DNA of 64,000 bases, taken from Thalassobius sp047123305 (GTDB lineage Bacteria; Pseudomonadota; Alphaproteobacteria; Rhodobacterales; Rhodobacteraceae). Shown here in pieces: positions 34,633 through 44,277 of this stretch. The stretch is from the NCBI RefSeq assembly GCF_047123305.1, contig NZ_CP138918.1:3968001-4032000 (forward strand). The letters run 5' to 3'. The stretch's first letter is position 1; each line of letters begins with the position of its first letter. The notes under the pieces are model-generated. The model searched no databases and had not been told where the DNA came from. It was given only the letters and a program-made list of their open reading frames with translations. Made by a program: the position numbers and the translations under genes.

Positions 34633-35597
34633 TTCGGGGTCACCCCTTCGATTGCGGTGGTTGCAACCTCCGTTGCGGGGTCGCCATCCATCGCGGCCTC
34701 AATCAGCGGCACGATCCGGTCCAATGCGTGATCCAGCGACAACGGGCTGGAGTGTGACAGAGCAGCCGTGAGGTCGTAGTCGGCGTAAAGCTCCCGCCCT
34801 TCTTGATAGGCCCGTGTGGTTTTGCGCAGTGCAATCCCGTCCAGCGCCTGCGGCAGATTGGCGGTATGGGTCCAAAGCAGCAGGTCCACATCAAGGGCGC
34901 TCAGATCCTCTTGCGGGATCGTCACGAAAAAGGCGTTTGCCCCGATCAGAGCGTCAACCTGACTCTGCGGGGCAAAGCCCAGATCGGTCAGGAACCGGCT
35001 GCGCAGGTCTTTGCTGGTGTAGGCCCCGATGCGCGGTGGCCAGGCCACCACTGAGGATTTGCCTGCCCATTCGGGATGCGCGTCCCGCACAGTTGCGAAA
35101 CGGCCTTCCAGTCGCGCGATCACCTCTTCTGCCTCACCTTGGCGGTTCAGCGCCAGACCCAATTGACGGGTCATGTCCTGCCACGCTGCGGAATAGTCCC
35201 CTTCACCCACAGGAGGCGGCAAGGTGGGGGCAATCTGCGACAGGAATCTGTAATCATTTGCCGTCATGCCCGACCATTGCCCGACAATCAGGTCCGGTTT
35301 CAGGTTGGCGATCTGTTCAACGTTGATTTCGCCATAGAGCACAACGGGTTCCACCGCGCCCAAAGCTTCCTGTGCCCAGGGCCAGACGCCATAGGGGTGG
35401 GTGCCATACCAATAGCGCAGCGCCACGGGGGTCACCCCAAGCGTCAGCAGAAAGTCATGACCGATAAAGGACAGAGAAACGACACGCTCTGGCGTGCCGT
35501 CAATCTCTGTGGTGCCGTAGCGGTGCTCGATCTGTCTAGGCTCCGCCGCAAGGGGCGTCGCCAGACAGGTCACAGCAGCAAGCCAGAGCCAGCGCAT
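34629..35597 (-). CDS. Iron-siderophore substrate-binding protein
   Basis: A 322-residue periplasmic binding protein of the FepB/FhuD class. It has a signal peptide MRWLWLAAVTCLATPLAAEP; a cysteine at position 11 is inside the hydrophobic stretch and is not followed by a clear lipobox. The fold landmarks are RVVSLSFIGHDFLLTLGVTP, EQIANLKPDLIVGQWSGMTA and YRFLSQIAPTLPPPVGEGDY. A perfect GGAGGTGA precedes the ATG. It follows the TonB receptor by 14 bp, so outer- and inner-membrane stages are co-expressed. A hydroxamate-type ligand is possible because the receptor looks FhuA-like. Confidence 0.92.
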   Translation of the reverse strand: MRWLWLAAVTCLATPLAAEPRQIEHRYGTTEIDGTPERVVSLSFIGHDFLLTLGVTPVALRYWYGTHPYGVWPWAQEALGAVEPVVLYGEINVEQIANLKPDLIVGQWSGMTANDYRFLSQIAPTLPPPVGEGDYSAAWQDMTRQLGLALNRQGEAEEVIARLEGRFATVRDAHPEWAGKSSVVAWPPRIGAYTSKDLRSRFLTDLGFAPQSQVDALIGANAFFVTIPQEDLSALDVDLLLWTHTANLPQALDGIALRKTTRAYQEGRELYADYDLTAALSHSSPLSLDHALDRIVPLIEAAMDGDPATEVATTAIEGVTPK

Positions 35598-35611
35598 CCG
35601 ATCACCTCCGA

Positions 35612-37834
35612 TCAGAAGCTGCGGCGCAGGGTCAGCGAAACCTCGCGCCCGGCACCATGCACACAGGAACCAGCATAGGTGTCCAACCCGCCGCCCAGCG
35701 GCAGGAAGTTACCGCCACAGTACCCAATGAACTGCTCATCCGTCAGGTTCCGTGCCGCCAGCAGCATTTGCCAATCCCCGTATTCATAGCTGATCGACGC
35801 GTCATAAAGCGTCACCGCTTCCAGCTGGATGGCGTTGGCAATGTCAGAATAGCGCTCACCGGTGTGACGTGCGCCAAAGCTGACGGCGAGTCCCTCGACC
35901 TGCGGCACCTCATACTGGGCAAAGAGCGCAGCCGAGAAGCGTGGCGCACGTGCGGTCTGATTGCCGCCGTAAACCGCGTCCTGCGTGACCTTGGCATCCA
36001 CAACGCTGAAGCTGCCAAACAGGCTCAGCCCGTTGTCGAAGTCATGGGTGGCTTCAAACTCCAACCCACGCGAGCGCACTTCGCCGACCTGCGTATAGAT
36101 CAGCGGGTGGGCGCTGCCGGGATCGTCAAAAGCCACATCGTTTTTGGTGATGTCAAAGGCGGCAACCCCAAAACTGGTGCGCGCATCTGCCGAGGTGAAC
36201 TTCATCCCCAGTTCGTAAGAGGTCGATTTTTCGATATCGAGCGCCTCAAAGCTGCTGTTCAGCCCGCTTGGTGGCAGGTTGAAGCTGCGTGAGACAGAAC
36301 CATAGGCCAGCATGTCTTCCGAAACCTTGTAGCCAAGAGAGACATTGCCCGAGGTGGTGTTTGCCTTGGTTTCATGATCGAACGGAATGGTCGCGCCCGG
36401 CACTTCCATCACCCCCTGCGCAGCGTAGCTCACCCGGTCCCGACGCAGACCACCCGAGAGCACAAAGCGATCCCCGATATCGGCATGTCCGTTCACGTAG
36501 AGGCCCAGCTGATCCAGTTGGATCGCACGGGTCGAATCCAGCTGGGCGGGACCTGGGTTCAGGGTTGGATCCAGCAAGGCACCGGTTTCCAGATCCCGGG
36601 CCCCACGGTAGCCGTAGGAGAACGCGGTATCGCTATCGACTTTGTAGTAGTCCAGACCAAAGGCCAGGGTGCCCGAGGCCGCACCGGTGTCAAACTCCCA
36701 CAGGAGCGCATTGTCCGCGCTGGTTTGATCCAGCTGCTGATCCACATCGAACACACTCATCAAAGCGGTGTCGATTTCGTTCGGGGTCAGCGCCAGACCG
36801 TTCACGGTGTTCAGATTGACAAAGGCGGCAGGGAACTCGGTCTGGTTCAGCCAGTCGTTTTTCGACACCCGCGCCCGGCTCATCAAGGTGAGGCCAGGGG
36901 TGAACTCATGTTCCAGCTCATAGCCAAGATAGCCCTGTGTGGTTTCGATGGTGTTGTAGTCGGGGTTGCCCGTGTAGGTGCCCGGCCCATAGGTCGCAAC
37001 CGGATTGGGCATCAGTGAGCCATACATCGGCACCGGCACATAGGTGTCGCCAACATTGTCTTTCTGATACTGCCCGTAAACCGTGAAACGGGTTTCATCT
37101 GTGGGCTCGAAGGTCAATGATGGCGCGATATAGACCCGCCCGGTGTCCACCGCGTCATAGTTGGTGCCAGACTCGTTCACCAAGGCAATCAGGCGATAGG
37201 CCACCCTGTCGGACAGCGGACCGGTCACGTCGATGCCTGCTTCCTTACCTTTTTCACTAGTGAAGACGGTACGCAGTTCACCGGCGAAACTGAACTCGGG
37301 CCGTTTGCTGACCCCGTTGGTCAGGCCTCCGGGCTGGTTGGTGCCATAGAGATCAGAAGTCGGGCCACGCAGAATGTTGACACTTTCCAGACCAAATGGC
37401 TCGGTCCGCCACGAAGCCCGGTCCACTGTGCGCAGCGGCATGGCATCACGGTAGGCGCCGCCGATCTGAGCTTCGAAGCCGCGTAGGACGTATTCGTCGT
37501 AGCGATTGTCCTGCCCGTAGGTCTCGGTCACGATGCCGGGGCTATAGGCCACGGTTTCTTCCATCGTCCGCGCCCCCTGTGCTTCAAACAGTTCGCGCGG
37601 CAAAACGGTCACGGCACGCGGCAGATCTTCGGGGTTCACTGGAACACGGGACCCGGCAGTGTTGGCCGCCTGCGCAGGGGACACCCCTGCGCCACCGTCA
37701 TTGATGGCGCGCAGAACAACTTCGCCAAGGTGAATTACGTCGCCTTCCAGCTCCTGCGCGATCAAGGCGCTTGGGGCGAGGAAGGTGGATGTCATCAGCA
37801 GGGATGACAGAGAAAGGATGCGCAGACGAGTCAA
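35612..37834 (-). CDS. TonB-dependent siderophore receptor (FhuA-like)
   Basis: A 740-residue outer-membrane receptor. Signal peptide (LSLSSLLMTSTFLAPSALIA) is followed by a plug domain: LPRAVTVLPRELFEAQGART, NRYDEYVLRGFEAQIGGAYR and VNILRGPTSDLYGTNQPGGL, then NGVSKRPEF, the sequence typical of ferrichrome/hydroxamate and related siderophore receptors. A 22-strand barrel ends in VSLTLRRSF with the required terminal Phe. There is no N-terminal signalling (STN) domain, so control is by ordinary regulators. A palindromic operator candidate lies 138 bp upstream of the ATG, next to the AraC-type regulator gene. Confidence 0.94.
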   Translation of the reverse strand: MTRLRILSLSSLLMTSTFLAPSALIAQELEGDVIHLGEVVLRAINDGGAGVSPAQAANTAGSRVPVNPEDLPRAVTVLPRELFEAQGARTMEETVAYSPGIVTETYGQDNRYDEYVLRGFEAQIGGAYRDAMPLRTVDRASWRTEPFGLESVNILRGPTSDLYGTNQPGGLTNGVSKRPEFSFAGELRTVFTSEKGKEAGIDVTGPLSDRVAYRLIALVNESGTNYDAVDTGRVYIAPSLTFEPTDETRFTVYGQYQKDNVGDTYVPVPMYGSLMPNPVATYGPGTYTGNPDYNTIETTQGYLGYELEHEFTPGLTLMSRARVSKNDWLNQTEFPAAFVNLNTVNGLALTPNEIDTALMSVFDVDQQLDQTSADNALLWEFDTGAASGTLAFGLDYYKVDSDTAFSYGYRGARDLETGALLDPTLNPGPAQLDSTRAIQLDQLGLYVNGHADIGDRFVLSGGLRRDRVSYAAQGVMEVPGATIPFDHETKANTTSGNVSLGYKVSEDMLAYGSVSRSFNLPPSGLNSSFEALDIEKSTSYELGMKFTSADARTSFGVAAFDITKNDVAFDDPGSAHPLIYTQVGEVRSRGLEFEATHDFDNGLSLFGSFSVVDAKVTQDAVYGGNQTARAPRFSAALFAQYEVPQVEGLAVSFGARHTGERYSDIANAIQLEAVTLYDASISYEYGDWQMLLAARNLTDEQFIGYCGGNFLPLGGGLDTYAGSCVHGAGREVSLTLRRSF

Positions 37835-37971
37835 AACGACCTCCGGAGCGTATGTGTCGAAGGGACGCCCTCCACAGCGGGAGAACGTTTTGGGATCAGA
37901 TTGTCGAGGGAGGGGCTTGTCTGCGCACAGCAGTCCTGGCTGGGTCCCGTAGGATAGTCGATCCGATAATG

Positions 37972-37985
37972 TGAATAATTATTCA
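37972..37985. promoter_or_regulatory. Palindrome upstream of the siderophore receptor (possible iron-responsive operator)
   Basis: TGAATAATTATTCA is a perfect 14-bp palindrome in the 209-bp gap between the AraC regulator stop and the receptor start. TGA...TCA dyads of this type resemble alphaproteobacterial iron-responsive (RirA/Fur-like) boxes. The A+T-rich context also suits a promoter. Which regulator binds is not determined. Confidence 0.6.
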
Positions 37986-38043
37986 TGTCAACGCTATCGC
38001 AACAAAAACGCTCAGGATTTGTGCGATCTGCTGCGTTTCGACC

Positions 38044-38877
38044 CTAAGCCCCCCGCTGCAGCACCTTGGGGGTGACGCCATAAGCGTGCCGGAAAGCCGT
38101 GGTGAAATTGGCGGTCGAAGAATAGCCCGCAAGCGATGCCGCCTCGGCGATGCTGGCCCCGTCTTCACAAAGCGCCCGGTGCCCCAATTGCAACAAAAGA
38201 TGCCGCTGATAGCCCGCAATTGTCAGGCCAAACGCCTGTTTGAAATGCCGTTGAAGCGACCGCTGGCTCAACCCGAGGCTGGCCTCCAGCTCTTCAACAA
38301 TGCGGTTGTTTCTTGGCGACTGTACCAGCGTCTGACGAATGCTTTCTGCAATGTTTTCAGGTGAATGGGCCGCACCACCGGCAACAGCGCCGGCGACACG
38401 GCGCAGAATGTCGGTGCCACGCGCCATGCGGTAAAGCTCGACCTCTGCTGCCGAGCGCATGGGAGGTGGCAAAACGATCTGCGTCGCCAAACGCACCACT
38501 TCTTGATCCGGGCGCCAAAGATTTGCCAGTGCGTCCTCTGCACTGCGTTTGAAAGGATTTTCAGGGGTTTCCAACGCGGTGAACGCCTCAAACCAGTCCC
38601 AATCGGCGGCAATCGCCAATTTTCGATAGGGCTCGCCTCTGCGCTCCAGATGACAAATCTGCCCGCCGTCCGGCAAGGTAAGCGTCACGGCTGCGGGATG
38701 TTCGGAGGCATCAAGATCAACCGTTTGTGCGTTGACCATGAAGCGGTGGAACCCGCTGAGCAACACCAGCACTTTGACCTTGGGGACGGCCCGATGCGGT
38801 GCAGTGCTCACACTGACTTTCGGCGTTCCGTCCAGAACACCAATCCGCAAATTTCCAGGGTAATGTTGAATTGCCAC
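38044..38877 (-). CDS. AraC family transcriptional regulator (siderophore locus)
   Basis: A 277-residue AraC protein with a divergent N-terminal sensing region (VKVLVLLSGFHRFMVNAQTV, TLTLPDGGQICHLERRGEPY) and a C-terminal double HTH: SLGLSQRSLQRHFKQAFGLT, then SIAEAASLAGYSSTANFTTA and FRHAYGVTPKVLQ. Its N-terminal region is of the type seen in PchR/YbtA-like activators that bind ferric siderophores, though this is a loose resemblance. It lies directly upstream of, and co-directional with, the siderophore receptor, and downstream of a second TonB receptor, so it likely activates one or both. Confidence 0.9.
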   Translation of the reverse strand: MAIQHYPGNLRIGVLDGTPKVSVSTAPHRAVPKVKVLVLLSGFHRFMVNAQTVDLDASEHPAAVTLTLPDGGQICHLERRGEPYRKLAIAADWDWFEAFTALETPENPFKRSAEDALANLWRPDQEVVRLATQIVLPPPMRSAAEVELYRMARGTDILRRVAGAVAGGAAHSPENIAESIRQTLVQSPRNNRIVEELEASLGLSQRSLQRHFKQAFGLTIAGYQRHLLLQLGHRALCEDGASIAEAASLAGYSSTANFTTAFRHAYGVTPKVLQRGA

Positions 38878-38997
38878 TGCTGCGCCTCACCCGCTTCCGA
38901 CCTGTCGTGAAAAAAGGGCTGGCTCCTGGGCGGGCAATCACAGTGGGGACAGCCTTACGGCATTCCTTGGACCGGTGCAATCCGGTTCGGCTGTGGC

Positions 38998-39022
38998 AAA
39001 CGGGCGCGCCCGGCGCCCGTTT
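38998..39022 (-). terminator. Intrinsic terminator after the second TonB receptor
   Basis: AAACGGGCGC and GCGCCCGTTT pair as a perfect 10-bp stem around a 5-base loop, 22 bases beyond the receptor stop on the minus strand. The A/T ends of the stem provide a short T-run. A good candidate terminator in both directions. Confidence 0.7.
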
Positions 39023-39043
39023 CCAAGTCTCAGATCTAGCGGA

Positions 39044-41038
39044 TCAGAAGTTCATTTTTGCTGTCAGCGCGAAAGTCCGCCCCGGCTCGGTCAGCGGGGT
39101 GATGTCCTGAGTGGTCCCGTCGCCATCCGCCCCACGGGTGGTGAAGGTTTCGTTCAACAGGTTACGCACTTCGAAACGCAGGCTTAGCTGGTCCAGCGAC
39201 GGTGGGGTGTATTCGGCAAAGAGATTCACCACTTCGTAACCTTCCAACGGCCCCATACCCGCGATGCTGTCGGTGGCGTCATAGTCCAGCGCGATCTCCG
39301 CGCTGCCGCCAATCCGCAGGCTTTCGGTTGCCTCCAGGGCCGCCTCCAGACCAAAGATGTGCCCCATCGGACGGCCCAGATAATAGCTGCGCGAGTTGAT
39401 CTCATCGCCCGCCATCTGCACATCGGCAAAGGTGTAGTTCACCCCAACAAAGCCGTTGTCCATTTCATAGCGCAGCGCCGCATCAAAGCCCTGGGTGGTA
39501 ACGTCAGCGGTCGCCCCACGGGCCCCGCGCGACGGAAGTACTGCGTTGATGTCGTCAATTTCGGTGCGGAAGAATGCACCACTCAGTTCAAGCGCCCCCA
39601 TTTCATAGCGCAAACCAAGACGAGCCGATTTCGATTGCGAGGTGGTGAAACCGGTATAATCCCATGGCCCGAAGAAGTTGATCAGCGCCGCTTCGCCCAG
39701 TTCATAACCGCCCCAAGTCGAGGCGACACCGGCGTTCAGCGTCAAGGCGTCGCTCAGGATCACATCCACCGAACCATTGACACTGGCACCGCTGGATTTG
39801 AACGTTGAGCCATCTGCAGCCTCAAACTTCTGCATGTCGAAACGCGCCCCATAGGAGGCCGAGATCCGCTCGCCAAGATCCTGACGGGCCTGCGCAAAGA
39901 CACCGACGTTCTGCAACTTCTCAGTGCCGCCACCCATGGTTGGCGGGATCGCTGGCCCCATCCAGCCCTCTGCGGTTTCACGGAAAAAATCGACACCAGC
40001 GGTCACGTTGCCATTGGACAACTCGAAATCTTCTTTGATCACGCCGCTCAGGCTTTTGTTGATGCCGGCTACACCAATCGCATCGATTTCCTGTTCGTTG
40101 TAAGAGAGCTGCGCAAACGGGGAGACACCACCCTCGGCCCCTTCGCTGTCATAGGTCACCGTATAGGATTCGCGCCGCGACAGGCCTTCAACCAACACGT
40201 TGGCAACGGGGGCACCTGTGGTGCGATCCAACACCCCGAAGAAATCTGGGCGGATAAACAGTGCCCCGAACGGACCCGGCTGCGCAGCGCGCAGGCCGGT
40301 GTCTTTTGTCTGGGAGGCCGCAAAGCTCAGACGTGCCCCGTTCTGGGTGCTCACGCCGACCTTGACGTTGTAGTCCGTCAGGTCAGCCTGGGTGCCCTCA
40401 ACCACGGCGCCGCTGCCATCCTCGTAGTCATCCCCTTTGTGACGGGCCAGGCTGAACAGATAGTCCACCGAACCCTGCTGGCCAAACAACGCCAGTGAGC
40501 CACGGTTGCCAAAACCGTTGGTGCCGTAGGTGTAGGAGGCGTAGCCGCCAAAGGTCTGACCGGCCGCCAGCAGATCCCGGCCGTCTTTGGTGGTGTAGGC
40601 AATTGTCCCCGCGAGAGCGCCCGGCCCTGCGTCGGCCGGGGCAAGACCGGATGTGACCTCAACCGTTTTCAACAGCTCCGGATCAATCAGCACATTGCCA
40701 GTGTGGTGAAAGGCCGATTTGTTCTGACGGGCGCCATCGATGGTCACCGCCAAGAGGCTTTCCTCGATCCCGTTCACATAGACCTTTTGGCCAATGGCCG
40801 CACCACCGCTGGCGGTCACGGCAGTTTCGCCCGCAAAAACATCCTGCAGGCTGGCGGGATTGCGGTTCTCGATCTCCTCAGCGGTGATCTCGGCATTGCC
40901 GAGCAGCGATTGCGCTGCGTCGGTTTCAATGCGGATCTCTTCCAGCAGGGTGACGTCATCGGCATCCTGCGCCCAAAGAGGAGCAGCGGTTAAAGTGGCG
41001 GCGCTGGCCAATAGCAGCGCACGTGCGGTCAAGGTCAT
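39044..41038 (-). CDS. TonB-dependent receptor (heme/catecholate type)
   Basis: A 664-residue outer-membrane receptor with signal peptide (ARALLLASAATLTAAPLWAQ). The plug reads PASLQDVFAGETAVTASGGA, then KVYVNGIEESLLAVTIDGAR and NVLIDPELLKTVEVTSGLAP, the arrangement of heme/hemoglobin and colicin-type receptors (V-x-G-x-E, then IDGxRQ). The barrel ends LTAKMNF with terminal Phe. No heme-uptake ABC genes are in the window, so ligand assignment is tentative. It is transcribed towards the AraC gene but separated from it by a strong terminator, which argues for an independent unit. Confidence 0.9.
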   Translation of the reverse strand: MTLTARALLLASAATLTAAPLWAQDADDVTLLEEIRIETDAAQSLLGNAEITAEEIENRNPASLQDVFAGETAVTASGGAAIGQKVYVNGIEESLLAVTIDGARQNKSAFHHTGNVLIDPELLKTVEVTSGLAPADAGPGALAGTIAYTTKDGRDLLAAGQTFGGYASYTYGTNGFGNRGSLALFGQQGSVDYLFSLARHKGDDYEDGSGAVVEGTQADLTDYNVKVGVSTQNGARLSFAASQTKDTGLRAAQPGPFGALFIRPDFFGVLDRTTGAPVANVLVEGLSRRESYTVTYDSEGAEGGVSPFAQLSYNEQEIDAIGVAGINKSLSGVIKEDFELSNGNVTAGVDFFRETAEGWMGPAIPPTMGGGTEKLQNVGVFAQARQDLGERISASYGARFDMQKFEAADGSTFKSSGASVNGSVDVILSDALTLNAGVASTWGGYELGEAALINFFGPWDYTGFTTSQSKSARLGLRYEMGALELSGAFFRTEIDDINAVLPSRGARGATADVTTQGFDAALRYEMDNGFVGVNYTFADVQMAGDEINSRSYYLGRPMGHIFGLEAALEATESLRIGGSAEIALDYDATDSIAGMGPLEGYEVVNLFAEYTPPSLDQLSLRFEVRNLLNETFTTRGADGDGTTQDITPLTEPGRTFALTAKMNF

Positions 41039-42495
41039 GTCTCAAGTCCCCAAAAATCAACGCTCTTGCTGGGCGCGCGGAGGGAGCGCAATGACCTGGC
41101 TAGGGGCGAATTAAGGCGGTCAGATGCAAAAGGAAATGTGACAGGACATTGACCGAAATTCCGGTGACGCCATTGCAACAAAAGGGTCAAAAACGATGCA
41201 TTTCTGTCCAGAAGCCAAAAGGCTGTGTCGCTTCGGCAAACATCTCAACGTTGCGTCAGCGCAAGCCATGGGTTTCTGAGATCACGAACGGGCAACAGAA
41301 GTATGGTTGTTACATACCGGCAAACTCAGATTGGCTGGTTGCATCAAATCAAAACACATGAAGATTAGGCCATTTGATCGCAATGCCTTGGTTCGTTCGT
41401 ACACGACTTAGCCAGCACCAGTTATATTGCGCAGTGGTTTTCTGGGTGGCCGAAGAAGGCAAAATCGCTCCGTACCCATTGGTGCTAAACGCAAGTTCGA
41501 TGATTATTTTACCTGCTCTCACCAAGCAACGGAGGAATTTCGGAGATTCTTTGCTCACAGCACGACGCTATATTTACCGTTCGGGAAAATGTAGCGTGTC
41601 GTGAAGTTCCCATCATCGATCCTCCGGTTCCCAACGATAAGGACGGACCACCTCAGTGGGGAGGATCGCTGCTCTTACTGGCCCCAAGGGCCATGTCTAG
41701 CGAACAGAGTGCCTACCGGCTTTTTATTGCCCGCAATTGTCTTTGCTATCGCTGACGACGAATTGCACAAGTCAAACTTGTCTTCCCCTGACTTCTCAAT
41801 TTGTTTGCCGTTGAAGTGTTTACTTGCCTTCACCGGAAAGGCCTCACCGATTGGAGCTGTGCTTTCAGCAAGCACGCGGCCCTTACTGACCCCCCTTCAC
41901 CAAAATGGTTATTGTTCTGAGCTCTCTTGAAAATAGGGCGATCAGCAACAGAAACGCGCGGGTAGGAACATTTGCAAAGTCATGCGTGCGAAGACGACTA
42001 TAAGCCGCGACGGGCCGAAAGCTCATCTATTTGTGTTTTGGTATTGGCGCTTCGCCAATACATGCCCGTCTTGCGAAGCTTTGGAACACAGCCACACGGG
42101 GGCTAGATGCAGCGCTTACGTAAAATCTGCCTTTGGCTGTAGGCTTCACCAATACCGTTCTAAAACGATGCACGGCTTTGGTTTCTAAAGCGCAAGCGGC
42201 CGGCCCTCCTTTGGTTTCCGTATTCCGCATAACTCTCGGTTCGAATGGCGATCGGGACCTTGATCTCAGAAAACGTCTCCTTCCAAGAGAAAGCGTGATC
42301 CATGATGGGCCAATTTTCGAGCAAAGTGTGCTAGGCTCGAAGCGGTAAGCGTTTGAGCGTGTTGTCAAAGTGACGCCAGATTTGTGTGCACGCGGGCACA
42401 TCGCCGCTATGACACCGTCACATCTGGGGCTACAGTTAATGAAGGTTTGCAGCGTGCCAAAAGCGGGATCCCAGGAATGAAAGGTCGGTACATTC
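41039..42495. other. Gene-free stretch of about 1.46 kb
   Basis: The longest gene-free stretch. I find no supportable gene: frames up to 109 codons (41601-41930 plus) have no recognisable family. A perfect 8-bp hairpin (TATTGGCG-CTT-CGCCAATA, 42042-42060) stands alone. 41940-42030 shares words with 27.98-28.03 kb (TTTGCAAAGTCA, GGGCCGAAAG). A regulatory RNA or a decayed element cannot be excluded. Confidence 0.4.
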
Positions 42496-44121
42496 ATGAA
42501 GGAAATGGCGGCCCAGCCGAGCAAACACATCGACGCACCAACCGCTACAGCGGTTGCGGATGCCTTCAAGCTGTTCTCTTTGCTGATGCAAAGCCGTGAA
42601 GGGGTCAGCAAAGAGGAGGCCTCCGAACTGTTTGAACACGACGAAGGCAGAACCAAGAGCGCGATTGCAAACCTGATAACCTCTGCTGTGGCCGAGTTGG
42701 ACCCAACCAATACAAGGCTGCGCTATCGCTATGCCATGCTGCACAATTTCAAGAACGCAATCCGCAATCAGGATTTCCTGCGGCGGTGTTTGCCCGAGAT
42801 TATGGAACTCCGCAATGAATGTGGCGAGTCGACCTATTGCACCTTTGATCTTGAAGGCGAAGCGGTGGTTCTTGGGGTTGAGTTGAGCAGCCACCTGGAA
42901 CACGACAGCGTTGCGCCAGGGACCGTGCTCAAATTCGAATCTTCCTCGGCAGGCCGCGCACTGATGGCTTTCATGGATCGAAGCAGATTGGCCCGGCAAC
43001 TCAAGAAGATACATGCGGCTGAAGACCAGACCTCTGGTTTTGACCAACAAGCCCTGCTTGACGAATTGGCGGACATTCGCAGCAAGGGCTACGCCTTAGA
43101 AGCAGGTGAAGTGAACACAGGGAACTGTTCGATCAGCGTGCCGGTCTTTTCACCATCTGGCGGCCAGCTGGCTGCTTTGACTGTGGCCGGACCAAACTAT
43201 CGGATTCAAGGGGAGCGGATTGCCGAACTGGCGCGCGCTTTGATGGGAGCGGCCCACAAAGTTCAAATCGGCTTGAACACCAGTCTGGTACCCCCGGCCC
43301 AGTTGGACCAGCCGATCCTTTATGGCGCCCCCACCTGCCTTTCTAGCCAGTCCCCACAATGGGATGAGAATACGCAGGAGTTCATCTGGTTTGATGCCAC
43401 AGAAAATGCGGTCTACCGCGCCAGCCCAAAAGAGAACAAACGCACTTGCTTCAGACCGGCCGAAGGAGTGGTCGGGGTGGTGCTGGGACACGATGGGCGG
43501 CTCTATTCCATGGGCGGCAATGTTGTCATCGACACCAGCAACGGGAAGCAGGTTCAACTCGACAGTGCCTGCCGTTGTGCCTTCCCAGGGCCAGAAAATG
43601 ATCTGCTTGGTGTGATCGACCAGTCTGGACTTGATAAGCTGGTCCTCTTTGGCGAGCACGGCCATTACACAGAACTGGTCAGCTTTCAGCATCGGGCCAG
43701 CTGCCTTGCCTATTGCCGACATTCCAGATCTGTCTATGTCGGGTTTGAAGCCTCCCGGTCGATCTTCTGCTACAGCCTCAACTCCAAACGTCTTCAACAG
43801 TTCAAGACCTTCACCTCCGCTTCTGGGTACCCTCAATCGATGGCGATTGACCGGCAAGGAAATCTGATCGTCGCGATGGCCCGAGGATGGTCGCTGGTAA
43901 AGTTGAGTGTAAATGGAGACGAGCTCGCCAGGGCAAACTTGCCTGTCTGCTATCCAACTGGCCTTGTGCTGGGCGGCAGGGACGGCACAGATCTGATGGT
44001 GACGTCTGAGGTGCGGGACCTGCCCCAGGCCGTTCTGGACCAGGCCCCTTTGAACGGATGTGCCTTCGTCGTTCCCTTGCCGCAAAATTTCCTCGGCCCA
44101 AGAAATCAAATGATTTCATAG
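42496..44121 (+). CDS. IclR-like effector domain fused to an SMP-30/gluconolactonase-like propeller
   Basis: A 541-residue two-part protein. Residues ~15-80 are a helical segment in HTH position (VADAFKLFSLLMQSREGVSK, SELFEHDEGRTKSAIANLIT) but a poor match to a winged helix. Residues ~85-255 follow the IclR effector domain (LEGEAVVLGVELSSHLEHDS, LKFESSSAGRALMAFMDRSR, EAGEVNTGNCSISVPVFSPS). Residues ~270-530 are a beta-propeller like SMP-30 (SQSPQWDENTQEFIWFDATE, GVVGVVLGHDGRLYSMGGNV, GYPQSMAIDRQGNLIVAMAR). It may be a ligand-sensing regulator carrying an enzyme-like or sensor propeller. An upstream in-frame choice is limited; GAAGG precedes nearby. Transcribed convergently with the RraA cluster. 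Confidence 0.8.
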   Translation: MKEMAAQPSKHIDAPTATAVADAFKLFSLLMQSREGVSKEEASELFEHDEGRTKSAIANLITSAVAELDPTNTRLRYRYAMLHNFKNAIRNQDFLRRCLPEIMELRNECGESTYCTFDLEGEAVVLGVELSSHLEHDSVAPGTVLKFESSSAGRALMAFMDRSRLARQLKKIHAAEDQTSGFDQQALLDELADIRSKGYALEAGEVNTGNCSISVPVFSPSGGQLAALTVAGPNYRIQGERIAELARALMGAAHKVQIGLNTSLVPPAQLDQPILYGAPTCLSSQSPQWDENTQEFIWFDATENAVYRASPKENKRTCFRPAEGVVGVVLGHDGRLYSMGGNVVIDTSNGKQVQLDSACRCAFPGPENDLLGVIDQSGLDKLVLFGEHGHYTELVSFQHRASCLAYCRHSRSVYVGFEASRSIFCYSLNSKRLQQFKTFTSASGYPQSMAIDRQGNLIVAMARGWSLVKLSVNGDELARANLPVCYPTGLVLGGRDGTDLMVTSEVRDLPQAVLDQAPLNGCAFVVPLPQNFLGPRNQMIS

Positions 44122-44277
44122 ATTTGGGGCAACCACCGCAATAATTAGGGTTGTTTCCCGCACCTGCCCCTAGGTGTCAGCAAAGGCTGGTGCGCGTTGA
44201 GGCATCTGACATGTGAACCTCGAAACGACCCTCCGTTGCGGAGTCGGCAAAAGCGCTGCGAACAAACGCAATATGGC

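Noticed and set aside
42042..42060. TATTGGCG-CTT-CGCCAATA hairpin as a terminator
   Set aside because: No gene ends nearby and no T-tract follows on either strand.
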